A model generated the notes under the pieces. That model was not told the origin of the DNA, made no database searches, and saw only the letters and a program-made list of their open reading frames with translations. Positions 17,097-25,499 of a DNA stretch of 64,000 bases are shown one piece after another. A program made the position numbers and the translations under genes. Numbering within the stretch: position 1 is the first letter of the stretch; each line of letters begins with the position of its first letter. This DNA comes from Flavobacterium hibisci (GTDB lineage Bacteria > Bacteroidota > Bacteroidia > Flavobacteriales > Flavobacteriaceae): contig NZ_JAIQDW010000019.1 of the NCBI RefSeq assembly GCF_020026925.1, forward strand, positions 1 through 64,000, read 5' to 3'.

Positions 17097-17117
17097 AATC
17101 GCAACAATGTTGCGATT
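17097..17117. promoter_or_regulatory. Perfect 21-bp palindrome, Fur-family operator candidate
   Basis: AATCGCAAC-AAT-GTTGCGATT has 9-bp perfect arms. It lies 19 bases before the Fur-type gene and covers the putative -33 TTG of the merC promoter. Its position and symmetry fit an operator of the adjacent repressor. Confidence 0.75.
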
Positions 17118-17151
17118 TGGTTTTTATGTGTATATTTGCAACAAAATTGCA
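17110..17151 (+). promoter_or_regulatory. merC promoter with second operator-like palindrome
   Basis: TTG (17110-17112), an 18-base spacer and TATATTTG (17131-17138) match the Bacteroidota promoter pattern. TGCAA-CAAAA-TTGCA (17137-17151) shares the GCAA/TTGC core of the first palindrome and overlaps the -7 element. A repressor bound at both sites would block polymerase. The frame open from 17136 lies inside this element and is not the gene start. Confidence 0.65.
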
Positions 17152-17171
17152 TTAAAGCAAATGTACATCAA

Positions 17172-17525
17172 ATGAAGAAAATTACAACAACTTTTTACGA
17201 TATTTTAGGATTGTCATCAGCGACTCTTTGTTTATTACATTGTTTGGTATTTCCTCTTTTAACGGTTCTTCCATTGAGTCTAAATCATAATCCGGTAATT
17301 GATTTGTTATTTGCTTCAATTGGTGTTTTTGCTATTTTCAAAATTATAAAAAAATCATCGGTTTTAGTGTCGTTGATTCTGGTTGTTTCTATGGGTATAA
17401 TTTGGATCAGTATTTTGGGTGAAATAATATTTGAAATTCATATCGACTTAATTTACTTCGGAGGTATCGGAATGATCATTGGACATTTATTGAATTATAA
17501 ATTACACAAAAAACAACATCATTAA
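17172..17525 (+). CDS. MerC-domain membrane protein
   Basis: The 117-residue protein has about four membrane helices. It begins MKKITTTFYDILGLSSATLCLLHCLVFPLL, where the Cys-Leu-Leu-His-Cys cluster is typical of MerC-domain proteins. MerC carries Hg2+ in mercury operons, but in flavobacteria such proteins occur beside Fur-type regulators without mer genes, so another soft metal or zinc is likelier. The ATG at 17172 is chosen over 17136 because the earlier start overlaps the promoter. Confidence 0.8.
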   Translation: MKKITTTFYDILGLSSATLCLLHCLVFPLLTVLPLSLNHNPVIDLLFASIGVFAIFKIIKKSSVLVSLILVVSMGIIWISILGEIIFEIHIDLIYFGGIGMIIGHLLNYKLHKKQHH

Positions 17526-17536
17526 AAATTAGTATT

Positions 17537-18442
17537 ATGAATCAGAAAAATTTTGAAGTGATTATCATAGGAGGCAGTTACAGCGGATTGTCTGCCGCAA
17601 TGAGTTTAGGGCGTTCTTTACGTCAGGTTTTGGTTATTGATAGCGGTTTGCCCTGCAACAGACAAACACCGCATTCTCATAATTTTATCACGCATGATGG
17701 CGAGACTCCGGCTGCAATTTCGGCCAAAGCCAGATTACAAGTCGGCTTTTACAAGACGGTTCAGTTTTATGAAGGACTTGCCATTGATGCAGTTAAAAAA
17801 CAAAATAGTTTCGAAATTAAAACAGAATCCGGAGAACTGTTTACTTCTAAAAAGCTATTATTTGCGACAGGAGTTAAAGATTTACTTCCTCAGATTAAAG
17901 GTTTCGAGGAATGTTGGGGAATATCGGTTTTACATTGTCCGTATTGTCACGGCTATGAAGTCAAAAATGAAAAGACGGCTATTGTTGCTAATGGTGAAAT
18001 GGGTTTTGAATATGCAAAACTGATATCCAATTGGACTAAAGATCTTAAATTATGTACCAATGGAAAATCAGAATTAACTTCGGAACAATCACAAATTCTT
18101 AGAAATCATGGTATTTTGATTTTGGAAGAACAAATAGATTCTTTCGAACATAATGCCGGGTATATTTCGAATCTTGTTTTCAAAAACGGAGAAAAGAGTA
18201 CTGTCAAAGCCGTTTATGCAAGACCAAAATTAGAGCAGCATTGTCCGTTACCAGAAATTTTAGGCTGTGAACTTACTGAGCAAGGATTGATAAAGATTGA
18301 TTTTATGCAGAAGACATCCGTTCCTGGCATTTACGCCAGTGGAGATGCTACTACTCAAATGCGTTCTGTGGCTTTGGCGGTTTCTTCCGGATCTTTTGCA
18401 GGAGCAGCCATGAACAAAGAACTTATCGACGAAGATTTTTAA
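17537..18442 (+). CDS. Thioredoxin-reductase-like FAD/NAD(P) oxidoreductase
   Basis: The 301-residue protein has an N-terminal FAD motif (IIIGGSYSGLSAAMSLGRS), the redox CPYCHGYE motif near residue 134 and a C-terminal GIYASGDATTQMRSVALAVSSGSFAG segment of the thioredoxin reductase family. The CxxC reads CPYC rather than the usual CATC. The second nucleotide site is degenerate, with GEMGF in place of GxGxxG, so NADPH binding may be altered. It lies 11 bases after merC and precedes the TonB receptor, so it probably serves metal or thiol redox handling. Confidence 0.88.
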   Translation: MNQKNFEVIIIGGSYSGLSAAMSLGRSLRQVLVIDSGLPCNRQTPHSHNFITHDGETPAAISAKARLQVGFYKTVQFYEGLAIDAVKKQNSFEIKTESGELFTSKKLLFATGVKDLLPQIKGFEECWGISVLHCPYCHGYEVKNEKTAIVANGEMGFEYAKLISNWTKDLKLCTNGKSELTSEQSQILRNHGILILEEQIDSFEHNAGYISNLVFKNGEKSTVKAVYARPKLEQHCPLPEILGCELTEQGLIKIDFMQKTSVPGIYASGDATTQMRSVALAVSSGSFAGAAMNKELIDEDF

Positions 18443-18547
18443 TACTCTTTTTAACGGATTGAAATTGAAATGTTTTAAAAATTCTATTTCACAATAATTC
18501 TATTTCAAATTTAATTTTTAGTTTTGTCTAAATTTAATTTTATAATA

Positions 18548-20755
18548 ATGAAATATTTATTTTTGACAATATTAATAATTTCAACTAAAAGCATTTTTTC
18601 TCAAAATATTTCCGGAAAAGTAGAATTTCAATCTTCTAATGACCAGGAAATCACTATTCATTTACTGAATACAGAATTTAAAACCCAAACCGATTCCTTA
18701 GGATTTTATCAGCTTCTAAATATTCCGGAAGGAACTTACAAAATACAAGTAACCTCGACTGGATTCAAACCACAAACCCAAAAAATATCGATTGTGGACG
18801 AACAGAATTTGATTTTGAATTTTGAATTGCAGAAAGACAAAAACGAATTGAATGAAGTAGTAGTTTCCGGAACCTTAAAACCTGTAAAAAGATTGGAAAG
18901 CGCTGTTCCGGTTGAGGTTTATTCGCCGGCTTTCTTCAAGAAAAATCCAACGCCAAGTATCTATGATGCGCTTCAGAACATCAATGGCGTTCGGCCACAG
19001 CTCAATTGTGGTGTATGTAACACAGGCGATATACACATAAACGGTTTAGAAGGCCCGTACACTTTAGTTTTAATTGATGGAATGCCAATTGTTAGCAGTC
19101 TTTCGACAGTTTACGGATTATCCGGAATTCCAAATTCGCTGGTAGAACGAATAGAAATCGTAAAAGGCCCGGCATCTTCCCTCTATGGAAGTGAGGCTGT
19201 TGGCGGGCTAATTAACATCATCACCAAAAATCCAACAAATGCTCCGGTCTTTTCTGCGGATTATTTTACAACCACTTACTTTGAAAGCAATCTCGATTTA
19301 GGAATGAAGTTCAATACCGGAAAAAAAGCAGTTTCAATTTTAGGTGTGAATTATTTCAATTACGATCAGGTAATTGATAAGGATCATGATAATTTTACCG
19401 ATGTAACGCTTTCAGAACGGATTTCGGTTTTTAATAAATGGAGTTTTCAGCGAAATAATAATAGGTTATTTACCATCGCAGCACGCGGAATGTATGAAGA
19501 CCGATGGGGCGGAGATGTACGCTGGGAGAAGCAATACCGCGGAGGTGACGAAATTTATGGAGAAAGTATTTATACTAAACGTGGCGAATTAATAGGAAGC
19601 TATCAGTTGCCTTTTGAAGAAAAACTAATGCTTTCCTTTTCCGGAAACGTACATTATCAGGACAGCCGTTACGGAACGACATCGTATATCGCTAATCAGA
19701 AAATTGGTTTTTTGCAATTAACGTGGGATAAAAAACTAGGCCGCAACGATTTCCTTGCCGGAATTGCCAGCCGTTATACCTATTATGACGATAATACTCC
19801 TGCAACCAAAGAAGCTGAAAGCACCTGGTTACCCGGAGTTTTTGTTCAGGATGAAATTACCTTTTCTCCAAAAAGTCAGATTTTGCTGGGAATGCGTTAC
19901 GATTATAATTCTATTCACGGCTCGATTTTGACACCAAGAATAGCCTATAGATTTAAAGCAAATGAAAACACAATTTTCAGGTTAAACGCCGGAACAGGTT
20001 TTAGGGTTGTGAATTTATTTACAGAAGATCATGCAGCGCTTACAGGTTCACGTGATGTTGTAATTGCGAATAATCTGAATCCCGAGCAATCGGTAAATGT
20101 AAATCTGAATTACATTCAGAAAATTAATTTCGGTAACGGAACTTTTATGGGAATCGAAACAACGGCTTTTTATACCAGATTCAGCAATAAAATTATTTCA
20201 GACTACGAAAGTGATCCAAACAAAATCATTTACGATAATATCGAGGGTTATGCGTTGAGCCAGGGAATAAGTACCAATATCGATCTTAATTTTCCATCGG
20301 GATTAAAGTTTATTGTTGGAGCAACGCTTTTGGATAACAAAAATGTAGAAAACGGAATCTCTGAAACGCCTTTTTTAACGGAGAAATTTACAGGAACCTG
20401 GAGTGTTTCGTATAAAATCCAGCCCTGGAATCTGTCTTTAGACTATACAGGAAATTTATACAGTCCAATGAAACTACCTTTGTTGAGTGAAACCGATCCA
20501 AGAAGTCCTGAATCGCCGTGGTATAGCATTCAGAATATTCAGTTTACGTATTCGGGCTGGAAGAATTTTGAGATTTATGGCGGAATCAAGAACCTGCTTA
20601 ATTTTACGCCAATGCAAAATAATCCGTTTTTGATTTCAGGAGCTGATGATCCTTTTGATAAAAATCCCGATGGACTGCCGTTTGATACAACGTATGTGTA
20701 TGGCCAGAATCAGACTATTAGAGGATTTTGGGGATTGCGATATACGTTTAGGTAA
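18548..20755 (+). CDS. TonB-dependent outer-membrane receptor
   Basis: The 735-residue protein has a signal peptide (MKYLFLTILIISTKSIFSQ), then a carboxypeptidase-like regulatory domain to about residue 95. The plug domain (ALQNINGVRP, INGLEGPYTLVLIDGMPIV, IEIVKGPASSLYGSEAVGG) and a 22-strand barrel ending in FWGLRYTFR follow. The plug holds an unusual NCGVCNTGD Cys pair. The ATG at 18548 is preferred over an upstream TTG because it starts a clean signal peptide. Its place in a Fur-merC cluster suggests uptake of a metal or metal complex. Confidence 0.92.
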   Translation: MKYLFLTILIISTKSIFSQNISGKVEFQSSNDQEITIHLLNTEFKTQTDSLGFYQLLNIPEGTYKIQVTSTGFKPQTQKISIVDEQNLILNFELQKDKNELNEVVVSGTLKPVKRLESAVPVEVYSPAFFKKNPTPSIYDALQNINGVRPQLNCGVCNTGDIHINGLEGPYTLVLIDGMPIVSSLSTVYGLSGIPNSLVERIEIVKGPASSLYGSEAVGGLINIITKNPTNAPVFSADYFTTTYFESNLDLGMKFNTGKKAVSILGVNYFNYDQVIDKDHDNFTDVTLSERISVFNKWSFQRNNNRLFTIAARGMYEDRWGGDVRWEKQYRGGDEIYGESIYTKRGELIGSYQLPFEEKLMLSFSGNVHYQDSRYGTTSYIANQKIGFLQLTWDKKLGRNDFLAGIASRYTYYDDNTPATKEAESTWLPGVFVQDEITFSPKSQILLGMRYDYNSIHGSILTPRIAYRFKANENTIFRLNAGTGFRVVNLFTEDHAALTGSRDVVIANNLNPEQSVNVNLNYIQKINFGNGTFMGIETTAFYTRFSNKIISDYESDPNKIIYDNIEGYALSQGISTNIDLNFPSGLKFIVGATLLDNKNVENGISETPFLTEKFTGTWSVSYKIQPWNLSLDYTGNLYSPMKLPLLSETDPRSPESPWYSIQNIQFTYSGWKNFEIYGGIKNLLNFTPMQNNPFLISGADDPFDKNPDGLPFDTTYVYGQNQTIRGFWGLRYTFR

Positions 20756-20770
20756 TTTTTTTACACAATC

Positions 20771-20836
20771 TTGTCATTCCGTAGGAATCTCAAGATACTA
20801 ATAATCGTTGTGTAGAGATTCCTACGGAATGACAAA
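20771..20836. repeat. TTGTCAT-type inverted repeat
   Basis: Perfect 21-bp arms (TTGTCATTCCGTAGGAATCTC and its complement) surround a 23-base loop. It belongs with the TTGTCAT-ended inverted repeats at 49354-49421 and 50287-50388. It may also end transcription after the receptor gene. Confidence 0.9.
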
Positions 20837-20916
20837 CTAATTCAATAATAAAGAGAGGTATTTAATTTTAAAAACCTTTTAATCTGTGGAATCTGTGGCA
20901 AAAAAATAACAACAAT

Positions 20917-21381
20917 ATGAAAAAGCTATTTCTATTCATCCTTTTCTTTGGAATAACTTCAGCCGGATTTTGCCAGTTGAAAAGTCATTCTTTTGAAGCA
21001 ATAGATAGTTTACAGCAGATCCAGAAGCGAAAACTCATCGTTTTTATCCATACAGACTGGTGTCAGTTTTGTCAACACATGAAAAATACAACTTTCAAAA
21101 ATCAGGAAATTATTCAAAAACTGAATTCAGATTTTTATTTTGTTGATTTCAATGCCGAGGAAAAAAGGGATATAAATTTTAATAATCACATCTTTAAATA
21201 TCAGCCAACTGGCAATAATGTCGGGGTTCATGAACTGGCTCTGCAGTTAGGAACTATGAATAACCAGATTGTGTATCCGGTTTTATGTGTTTTGAATAAT
21301 AAAAACGAAATCCTTTTTCAATACAATAATTACCTCAGCTCAAAAGATTTTAAACAGCTTTTAGAAAAAATGAAAGAATAA
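20917..21381 (+). CDS. Secreted thioredoxin-family protein
   Basis: The 154-residue protein has a signal peptide (MKKLFLFILFFGITSAGFCQ) and a thioredoxin fold with the redox motif DWCQFCQHMK near residue 46. The sequence KYQPTGNNVGVHELA and a later YPVLCVLNN, the cis-Pro region, fit the DUF255/thioredoxin_7 type. It lies after the TonB receptor and before the lycopene-cyclase-like gene on the same strand. A role in periplasmic thiol redox or metal loading is likely. Confidence 0.88.
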   Translation: MKKLFLFILFFGITSAGFCQLKSHSFEAIDSLQQIQKRKLIVFIHTDWCQFCQHMKNTTFKNQEIIQKLNSDFYFVDFNAEEKRDINFNNHIFKYQPTGNNVGVHELALQLGTMNNQIVYPVLCVLNNKNEILFQYNNYLSSKDFKQLLEKMKE

Positions 21382-21399
21382 AATTCCTTATTTTTGAGA

Positions 21400-22560
21400 A
21401 TGAATTCTCCTCAAATCAAACATTTCAATTATATTTTTACAGGAACAGGTCTTGCAGCTCTGATGACGGTTTATAAAATGTTTTTGTCCGGAAAATTTAG
21501 TGATAAATCGATTTTGCTGTTAGACCACAATTCTAAGAAAACCAATGACAGAACCTGGTGTTTCTGGGCAGAGGAAGAAACGCTCTGGAATTCTGTTATA
21601 TCCAAAAAATGGGATTCGGCTTTGTTTGCGAATGAGGATTTCAAACGGAATTTAGATCTGAAACCCTATCAGTACAATCAAATTCGTGGATTGGATTTTT
21701 ATAATTTTGTTTTCGAAGTACTTTCCAAACAAGACAATATTACTTTTCTAAACGAAAAAGTAACCGACATCAACGAACTCGAAACCCATGTTTTTATCGG
21801 TACGGAAGAAAACAGATATACTTCTGATTACCTGTTCAACAGCATTTATACGAAGGCTTTCGCCGAAAGGCAAACAAAATATCCGGTTTTGCAGCAGCAT
21901 TTTGTGGGCTGGTTTGTAAAATCAGAAAATGAAATTTTCAATCCTGAACAAGCAACTTTCATGGATTTTTCTGTGGAACAAAGGGGAAATACGCGTTTTA
22001 TGTATGTTTTGCCAACCTCTAAAACCGAAGCTTTGGTAGAATATACATTGTTTTCAGAAAACTTGCTTCCGAAAGAAGAATATGAAAAAGAAATTGAAAT
22101 TTACCTGAAAAAACTCGGCGTAAGCCAATACAAAATTCAGGAAGAAGAGCAGGGAAGTATTCCAATGACCTGTTATCCTTTTTGGAAAAGAAACACCAAA
22201 AGAGTCCTCAATATCGGAACTGCTGGTGGATGGACAAAAGCCAGTACAGGTTATACATTTAGAAATTCGGATAAAAAATCTTCGGCATTAGTTAATTTTC
22301 TTCAGGGTTCTAATTTCAAGATGAAAGATTTTCATAAAAAAAGTAGATTCTGGTTCTATGATTTATTGCTTTTGGATATTCTTCAGAGAAATAATGAATT
22401 AGGAAGTTCTATTTTTTCTTCTTTATTCAAAAATGGAAAACCATGTCTGATCTTTAAATTTTTAGATGAAGAAACGAATCTGATTGAGGATTTGAAAGTG
22501 ATTTTAAAATGTCCGAAAATGCCGTTTATAAAAGCTTTATTTAGGACTTTAATGAAATGA
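21400..22560 (+). CDS. Lycopene cyclase-like FAD protein
   Basis: The 386-residue protein resembles lycopene beta-cyclase (CrtY type). It starts with a dinucleotide-binding motif (YIFTGTGLAALMTVYKM), then LLLDHNSKKTNDRTWCFW, the characteristic DRTWCFW-type block. MTCYPFWKRNTKRVLNIGTAGGWTKASTGYTF is the cyclase C-terminal signature. It would cyclise lycopene to beta-carotene, but no other carotenoid genes are in the window. A TTG at 21394 precedes the chosen ATG. Linkage to the metal cluster is only by position. Confidence 0.85.
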   Translation: MNSPQIKHFNYIFTGTGLAALMTVYKMFLSGKFSDKSILLLDHNSKKTNDRTWCFWAEEETLWNSVISKKWDSALFANEDFKRNLDLKPYQYNQIRGLDFYNFVFEVLSKQDNITFLNEKVTDINELETHVFIGTEENRYTSDYLFNSIYTKAFAERQTKYPVLQQHFVGWFVKSENEIFNPEQATFMDFSVEQRGNTRFMYVLPTSKTEALVEYTLFSENLLPKEEYEKEIEIYLKKLGVSQYKIQEEEQGSIPMTCYPFWKRNTKRVLNIGTAGGWTKASTGYTFRNSDKKSSALVNFLQGSNFKMKDFHKKSRFWFYDLLLLDILQRNNELGSSIFSSLFKNGKPCLIFKFLDEETNLIEDLKVILKCPKMPFIKALFRTLMK

Positions 22561-22682
22561 AGAAACAGGTTTTGTCACCTTATATTTGAACTTTTAATTT
22601 TATGACTTTCCAATTTCGAATCCATCAATTCAACTATAACAAAACTTTATACTTCAAATTAAGTAGTTGAAGGGAAACTTTG

Positions 22683-22690
22683 TAACTTTG
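22683..22690 (+). promoter_or_regulatory. Candidate -7 element of the bacilliredoxin gene
   Basis: TAACTTTG matches TAnnTTTG and lies 33 bases before the start codon. The -33 element is unclear: the nearest TTG (22667) is only 13 bases away. Confidence 0.45.
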
Positions 22691-22722
22691 CATTTCAAAA
22701 GTAAAATTTAAAAAATAAAAAT

Positions 22723-23133
22723 ATGTATCCACAAGAAATGGTAAAACCAATGGAGGCTGAATTAACTTCTGCAGGTTTTCAAGATTTACATAGTGCGGAA
22801 GCTGTTGATAACGCTATCAAAGCTGAAGGTACCACATTAGTTGTTGTAAATTCTGTTTGCGGTTGTGCTGCAAGAAATGCACGTCCGGGAGCAAAAATGA
22901 GTTTAGAAGGTGCTAAAAAACCAGATCACTTAATTACAGTTTTCGCCGGTGTTGACAAAGAAGCGGTTGATGCTGCAAGACAACACATGTTTCCTTTTCC
23001 TCCATCATCGCCATCTATGGCTTTGTTCAAAAACGGAGAATTGGTTCACATGTTAGAGCGTCACCATATCGAAGGTCGTCCTGCAGAAATGATTGCTGAG
23101 AATTTACAGGATGCTTTTAACGAGTTCTGTTAA
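22723..23133 (+). CDS. BrxA/BrxB-family bacilliredoxin
   Basis: The 136-residue protein has the VNSVCGCAARNARPG motif with Cys46-Gly-Cys48, the signature of YphP/YqiW bacilliredoxins. In Bacillus these remove bacillithiol from mixed disulfides. The HHIEGRPAEMIAENL C-terminus is also typical. Flavobacteria can make bacillithiol, so that role is plausible here. It is a single gene with its own promoter and a terminator. Confidence 0.93.
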   Translation: MYPQEMVKPMEAELTSAGFQDLHSAEAVDNAIKAEGTTLVVVNSVCGCAARNARPGAKMSLEGAKKPDHLITVFAGVDKEAVDAARQHMFPFPPSSPSMALFKNGELVHMLERHHIEGRPAEMIAENLQDAFNEFC

Positions 23134-23156
23134 TTCTAAAGGTTTGAAATTATATG

Positions 23157-23187
23157 AAGACTGTCTATTTATTTAGGCAGTCTTTTT
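23157..23187 (+). terminator. Terminator after the bacilliredoxin gene
   Basis: AAGACTGTCT and AGGCAGTCTT pair around a TATTTATTT loop, followed by a T run. Confidence 0.75.
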
Positions 23188-23192
23188 TATTA

Positions 23193-23280
23193 GAAGCTAT
23201 TCCGGCTGTCCACTATATCTTTTGTGCCTCCCGATAGCTATCGGGACCGCACAAAAGGATGCCGTTTCCATCCGGGCTAA
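23193..23280. repeat. Dispersed 85-bp repeat, copy A
   Basis: GAAGCTATTCC...ATCTTTTGTG and CACAAAAGGATGCCGTTTCC...GGGCTAA flank a loop holding the perfect 16-bp palindrome CCCGATAGCTATCGGG. Copy B at 40209-40284 has the same flanks in opposite orientation with a different, shorter centre. Confidence 0.85.
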
Positions 23281-23289
23281 AAAAATCAA

Positions 23290-23376
23290 AATGCTAAGAA
23301 CTTTAAGTTTTTCAGCAATTTTAAAATCTTAGAAACTCAGAAGCTTTGCCACTTAGAACCTTTTTTCCTAACTTTG
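23290..23376 (+). promoter_or_regulatory. CTTAG-rich repeat and candidate trhO promoter
   Basis: Degenerate CTTAGAA units run to about 23360. TAACTTTG (23369-23376) then fits the -7 motif, 40 bases before the trhO start. Confidence 0.45.
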
Positions 23377-23415
23377 CGGCTTCAAAAAATATTCTCAACT
23401 TAAACTGTTTATAGC

Positions 23416-24774
23416 ATGCAACTGTATAACACCTTAAGCGCAGAAGAAAGGGCCATCATGATCGATGATGCCGGTAAACAACGACTAACGTTGTCTTTCT
23501 ATGCGTATGCCAAAATTCAAGATCCCAAAAAATTTCGCGACGATTTATTTTTAGCCTGGAATAAGCTCGATGCTTTAGGCCGAATTTATGTTGCTACAGA
23601 AGGAATAAATGCTCAAATGAGTATTCCGGAAGAAAATTTGGAAGCTTTTAGAGCAACTCTTGAAGTTTACGACTTTATGAAAGGCATACGATTAAATGAG
23701 GCAGTTGAACATGATGATCATTCATTTTTAAAACTAACCATTAAAGTTCGTGATAAAATCGTTGCTGACGGTCTAAATGACGATACTTTTGATGTAACTA
23801 ACATAGGTGTTCACCTTAAAGCTAAGGAATTCAACGAAATCCTTGATGATCCAAACACAATTGTAGTCGATTTTAGAAACCACTACGAAAGTGAAGTGGG
23901 GCATTTTAAAGGTGCAATTACTCCGGATGTTGAAACTTTCAGAGAGAGTTTGCCAATTATCAACGAACAGCTTAAAGACCATAAAGACGATAAAAATCTG
24001 GTCATGTATTGTACTGGTGGAATCCGCTGTGAAAAAGCCAGTGCGTATTTCAAACATCAGGGTTTTAAAAACGTATATCAATTAGAAGGTGGAATCATCA
24101 ACTATGCGAAGCAATTGAAAGAAGAAGGCTTAGAAAGCAAATTCATTGGTAAAAACTTCGTATTCGATAATCGTCTGGGCGAAAGAATCACAGACGATAT
24201 CATTTCGCAATGCCACCAATGCGGAAAACCTTGTGATAATCATACCAATTGTGAAAACGATGGTTGCCATTTATTGTTTATTCAGTGTGATGAATGTAAA
24301 GCCGCTATGCAAAACTGCTGTTCTGCGGAGTGTCTGGAAGTTGTAAATATGCCTTTGGTGGATCAGGTAAGATTAAGGGCCGGAAAACAGGTAGGAAATA
24401 AAGTTTTCAGAAAAGGAAAATCAGAAAATTTGAAATTCAAGCATTCTGGAGACTTGCCCGAAACTGCTTTAGCAACTGCACAAAAAAGCGCTGATATTCG
24501 TCAGAAGGTAAAAGTCAAAAAAATATTGATTGGTAAAGCAGAGCATTATTACGTTAAAGCGCAGGTAGGACAATTTACAGTTGAAAACAACGAACTGAAT
24601 GCAGGTGACAAAATCTTAATTTCAGGACCAACAACAGGTGAACAGGAATTGGTATTAGAAAAATTAATTGTAAATGGTGCAGAGACTCAATCTGCAAAGA
24701 TTGGTGATAAAGTTACTTTTGAAGTTCCATTCAGAATTAGATTGTCAGATAAAGTCTATAAAATTGTAAATTAG
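23416..24774 (+). CDS. trhO: tRNA uridine(34) hydroxylase TrhO with extra C-terminal domain
   Basis: TrhO is the O2-dependent rhodanese-type enzyme that makes 5-hydroxyuridine at tRNA position 34. The 452-residue protein has an N-terminal acylphosphatase-like domain (about 1-115), a rhodanese domain with the active loop Cys199-TGGIR-Cys205, and a Cys-rich zinc-like region (CHQCGKPCDNHTNCENDGC, about residues 262-310). E. coli TrhO ends near residue 350. Here residues 364-452 form an added domain that is about half identical to the C-terminus of the TrhP encoded at 25500. Confidence 0.93.
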   Translation: MQLYNTLSAEERAIMIDDAGKQRLTLSFYAYAKIQDPKKFRDDLFLAWNKLDALGRIYVATEGINAQMSIPEENLEAFRATLEVYDFMKGIRLNEAVEHDDHSFLKLTIKVRDKIVADGLNDDTFDVTNIGVHLKAKEFNEILDDPNTIVVDFRNHYESEVGHFKGAITPDVETFRESLPIINEQLKDHKDDKNLVMYCTGGIRCEKASAYFKHQGFKNVYQLEGGIINYAKQLKEEGLESKFIGKNFVFDNRLGERITDDIISQCHQCGKPCDNHTNCENDGCHLLFIQCDECKAAMQNCCSAECLEVVNMPLVDQVRLRAGKQVGNKVFRKGKSENLKFKHSGDLPETALATAQKSADIRQKVKVKKILIGKAEHYYVKAQVGQFTVENNELNAGDKILISGPTTGEQELVLEKLIVNGAETQSAKIGDKVTFEVPFRIRLSDKVYKIVN

Positions 24775-24800
24775 CGGTTTTTTAAACGCTAGTTTACAAT
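24763..24800 (+). promoter_or_regulatory. Hairpin over trhO stop and transposase start
   Basis: ATTGTAAATTAGCG and CGCTAGTTTACAAT form a 14-bp stem with one mismatch around GTTTTTTAAA. The right arm ends in the first two bases of the transposase ATG. In read-through mRNA from trhO this would hide the start codon; IS200 is known to restrain its transposase in a similar way. Confidence 0.6.
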
Positions 24801-25242
24801 GTCGCATTCTTTTTCCAAATTGTGGATTCATGCCATTTGGGCAACCAAAAATCGTAAGGAATTAATTGATTTTTCAATAGAAAAAAAGGTACACAATTAT
24901 ATTCATGATGAATTAATTGAGTCGGGTTGTCCTGTTACAATCATTAATGGAATGCCCGACCATGTACATGTTTTGTTTTTACTGAATCCGAAAAAATCTA
25001 TTTCTGATGTAATTCGTCAAGCGAAAGGAGGCTCTTCTCATTCTATAAATAGGGAAAACTTAATTCCTGAAAAATTTGCATGGCAAACTGGCTATGCGGC
25101 TTTCGCAGTAAGCGAATCTCAGCTTGATGCTGTTTATAATTATATCAAAAATCAAAAACAGCATCATCTCAAAAAGAATGGACAGCAGGAATTTGACAAA
25201 TTTGTAAAATTACATGGTTTTGAAAATTCAACTAATCTATAA
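24799..25242 (+). mobile_element. IS200/IS605-type Y1 transposase (RAYT-2)
   Basis: The 147-residue protein is a compact Y1 transposase. The HUH motif reads MPDHVHVLFLL near residue 51, and the catalytic Tyr lies in AVYNYIKNQKQHH near residue 113. FAWQTGYAAFAVSES is the conserved block before it. No TnpB partner and no complete IS ends are seen; hairpin repeats follow at 25273-25355. It begins 24 bases after trhO and separates it from trhP. It looks intact. Confidence 0.88.
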
Positions 25243-25272
25243 AAATAAAAAATACACAATTTTTAAAAACAT

Positions 25273-25355
25273 AGCCCACGGTTTCAACCGTGGGAAACGT
25301 ATTGTTGCATTTCGTTGTGGATTTGCATTGCGTACCCACGATTTCAACCGTGGAC
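25273..25355. repeat. Pair of CCCACGG hairpins next to RAYT-2
   Basis: CCCACGG-TTTCAA-CCGTGGG (25275-25294) and a second, slightly diverged CCCACGATTTCAACCGTGG (25335-25353) lie 40 bases apart in the same orientation. They are the likely substrate family of the adjacent transposase and do not resemble the REPs of the other two. Confidence 0.8.
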
Positions 25356-25499
25356 TATATTAACAAGAAACTATACTCCCGCAAATAATCTTTTAAATAT
25401 ACACTATGATATAAATCATAGAAATCAATTTATACCCACATTATTTTTGTCAATTGTTTGATGATTCTAAAACACATCATTTGAATAATAAAATCAAAA

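Noticed and set aside
17172..17525. Mercury-resistance operon
   Set aside because: No merA, merT, merP or merR features; the regulator is Fur-type and the reductase is thioredoxin-reductase-like.
25273..25355. Possible CRISPR because two similar hairpin repeats lie 40 bases apart
   Set aside because: Only two copies, diverged, with an internal palindrome; no cas genes. They fit REPs of the adjacent transposase.
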